64,000 nt of DNA from Cristatella mucedo (lineage: Eukaryota; Bryozoa; Phylactolaemata; Cristatellidae). The position numbers were made by a program, and so were the translations under genes. This document shows positions 63,780 through 64,000 of this stretch, piece by piece. Every line of letters begins with the position of its first letter. Positions within the stretch are counted from its first letter, which is position 1. The DNA is taken from positions 10,744,501 to 10,808,500 of the forward strand of contig WPIO01000008.1 in assembly GCA_009760855.2 (NCBI GenBank), written 5' to 3'. The notes under the pieces are model-generated. The model was given only the letters and a program-made list of their open reading frames with translations. It was not told the origin of the DNA and made no database searches.

Positions 63780-64000
63780 CTGCCAGATAATTAAGAACTA
63801 TCGGTATTGTTCGTTATAGAATAACTGTTTTTACGCTCTCAGGTTCCTTGCTAAGAAGGTTTTATGTCGCTCTTTAAATGGAAAATGGAAGATATCGCTC
63901 GAATAAACATCAAGAAGAACTATACACGCTCATAATTTAACGAATTTAATTCTGGCTTAGTCATGCCAGATATGATTAATCAAACTTTAAATTTTAGGCA
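63780..64000. other. No feature seen at right edge
   Basis: A/T-rich. The start of the TRPA-type gene may lie beyond this edge. Confidence 0.4.

Overview
This is nuclear DNA of an animal, most likely an invertebrate. It has spliceosomal introns with GT-AG borders, a muscle/cytoplasmic-type actin gene, a very long ion-channel gene of the TRPA type, a long-arm eukaryotic tRNA-Leu, and many transposable elements: L2/CR1-like LINEs, tRNA-derived SINEs, a Polinton relic, a SPIN-like hAT miniature element and pogo/mariner-like miniature elements. Microsatellites (GA, TA, mixed) are frequent. I do not name a species. There are no bacterial operons, ribosome binding sites, CRISPR arrays or rRNA genes.

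Layout. 1-3.6 kb: a decayed Polinton/Maverick (virus-like) element with a broken integrase and several small structural-type ORFs. 3.8-5.9 kb: GA repeat, a SINE and a LINE fragment with a SPIN-like hAT miniature element inside it. 6.6-8.0 kb: an intact two-exon actin gene on the minus strand with a TATA box; it carries unusual changes at Gly15 and Arg177. 9.2 kb: tRNA-Leu(AAG). 9.5-21.2 kb: mostly repeats, including two opposed arrays of a GGACATTTCCCC motif around a pogo-like element and a CpG-rich block, nested LINEs and SINEs, and long stretches where I see nothing.

About 21.6-63.8 kb is dominated by one minus-strand gene. I assembled it exon by exon from splice sites and phase. Ankyrin-repeat exons lie at 45-64 kb, then TM1 (30 kb), the TM2-TM3 linker and TM3-TM4 (28.5-28.8 kb), TM5 and the pore (22.1-22.5 kb), and TM6 plus the C-terminus (21.6-21.9 kb). 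This is a TRPA-type cation channel. At least two exons were not found: one in the ankyrin region and one just before TM1. The first exons may lie beyond 64 kb. Its introns hold most of the repeats. One intron is almost wholly a LINE, and its last recognised exon runs straight into a SINE that supplies the stop codon.

The repeats form a working community. An L2/CR1-like LINE (here LINE-A, tail ATT repeats) is present in many copies on both strands. A second LINE (LINE-B, tail ATTAC repeats) is present in fewer. A tRNA-derived SINE of about 165 bp (SINE-A) has about twelve copies. A second tRNA-derived SINE (SINE-B) ends in the LINE-A 3' tail, which suggests it borrowed that LINE's machinery. 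LINE-A, LINE-B, SINE-A and SINE-B are working names of mine, not database names.
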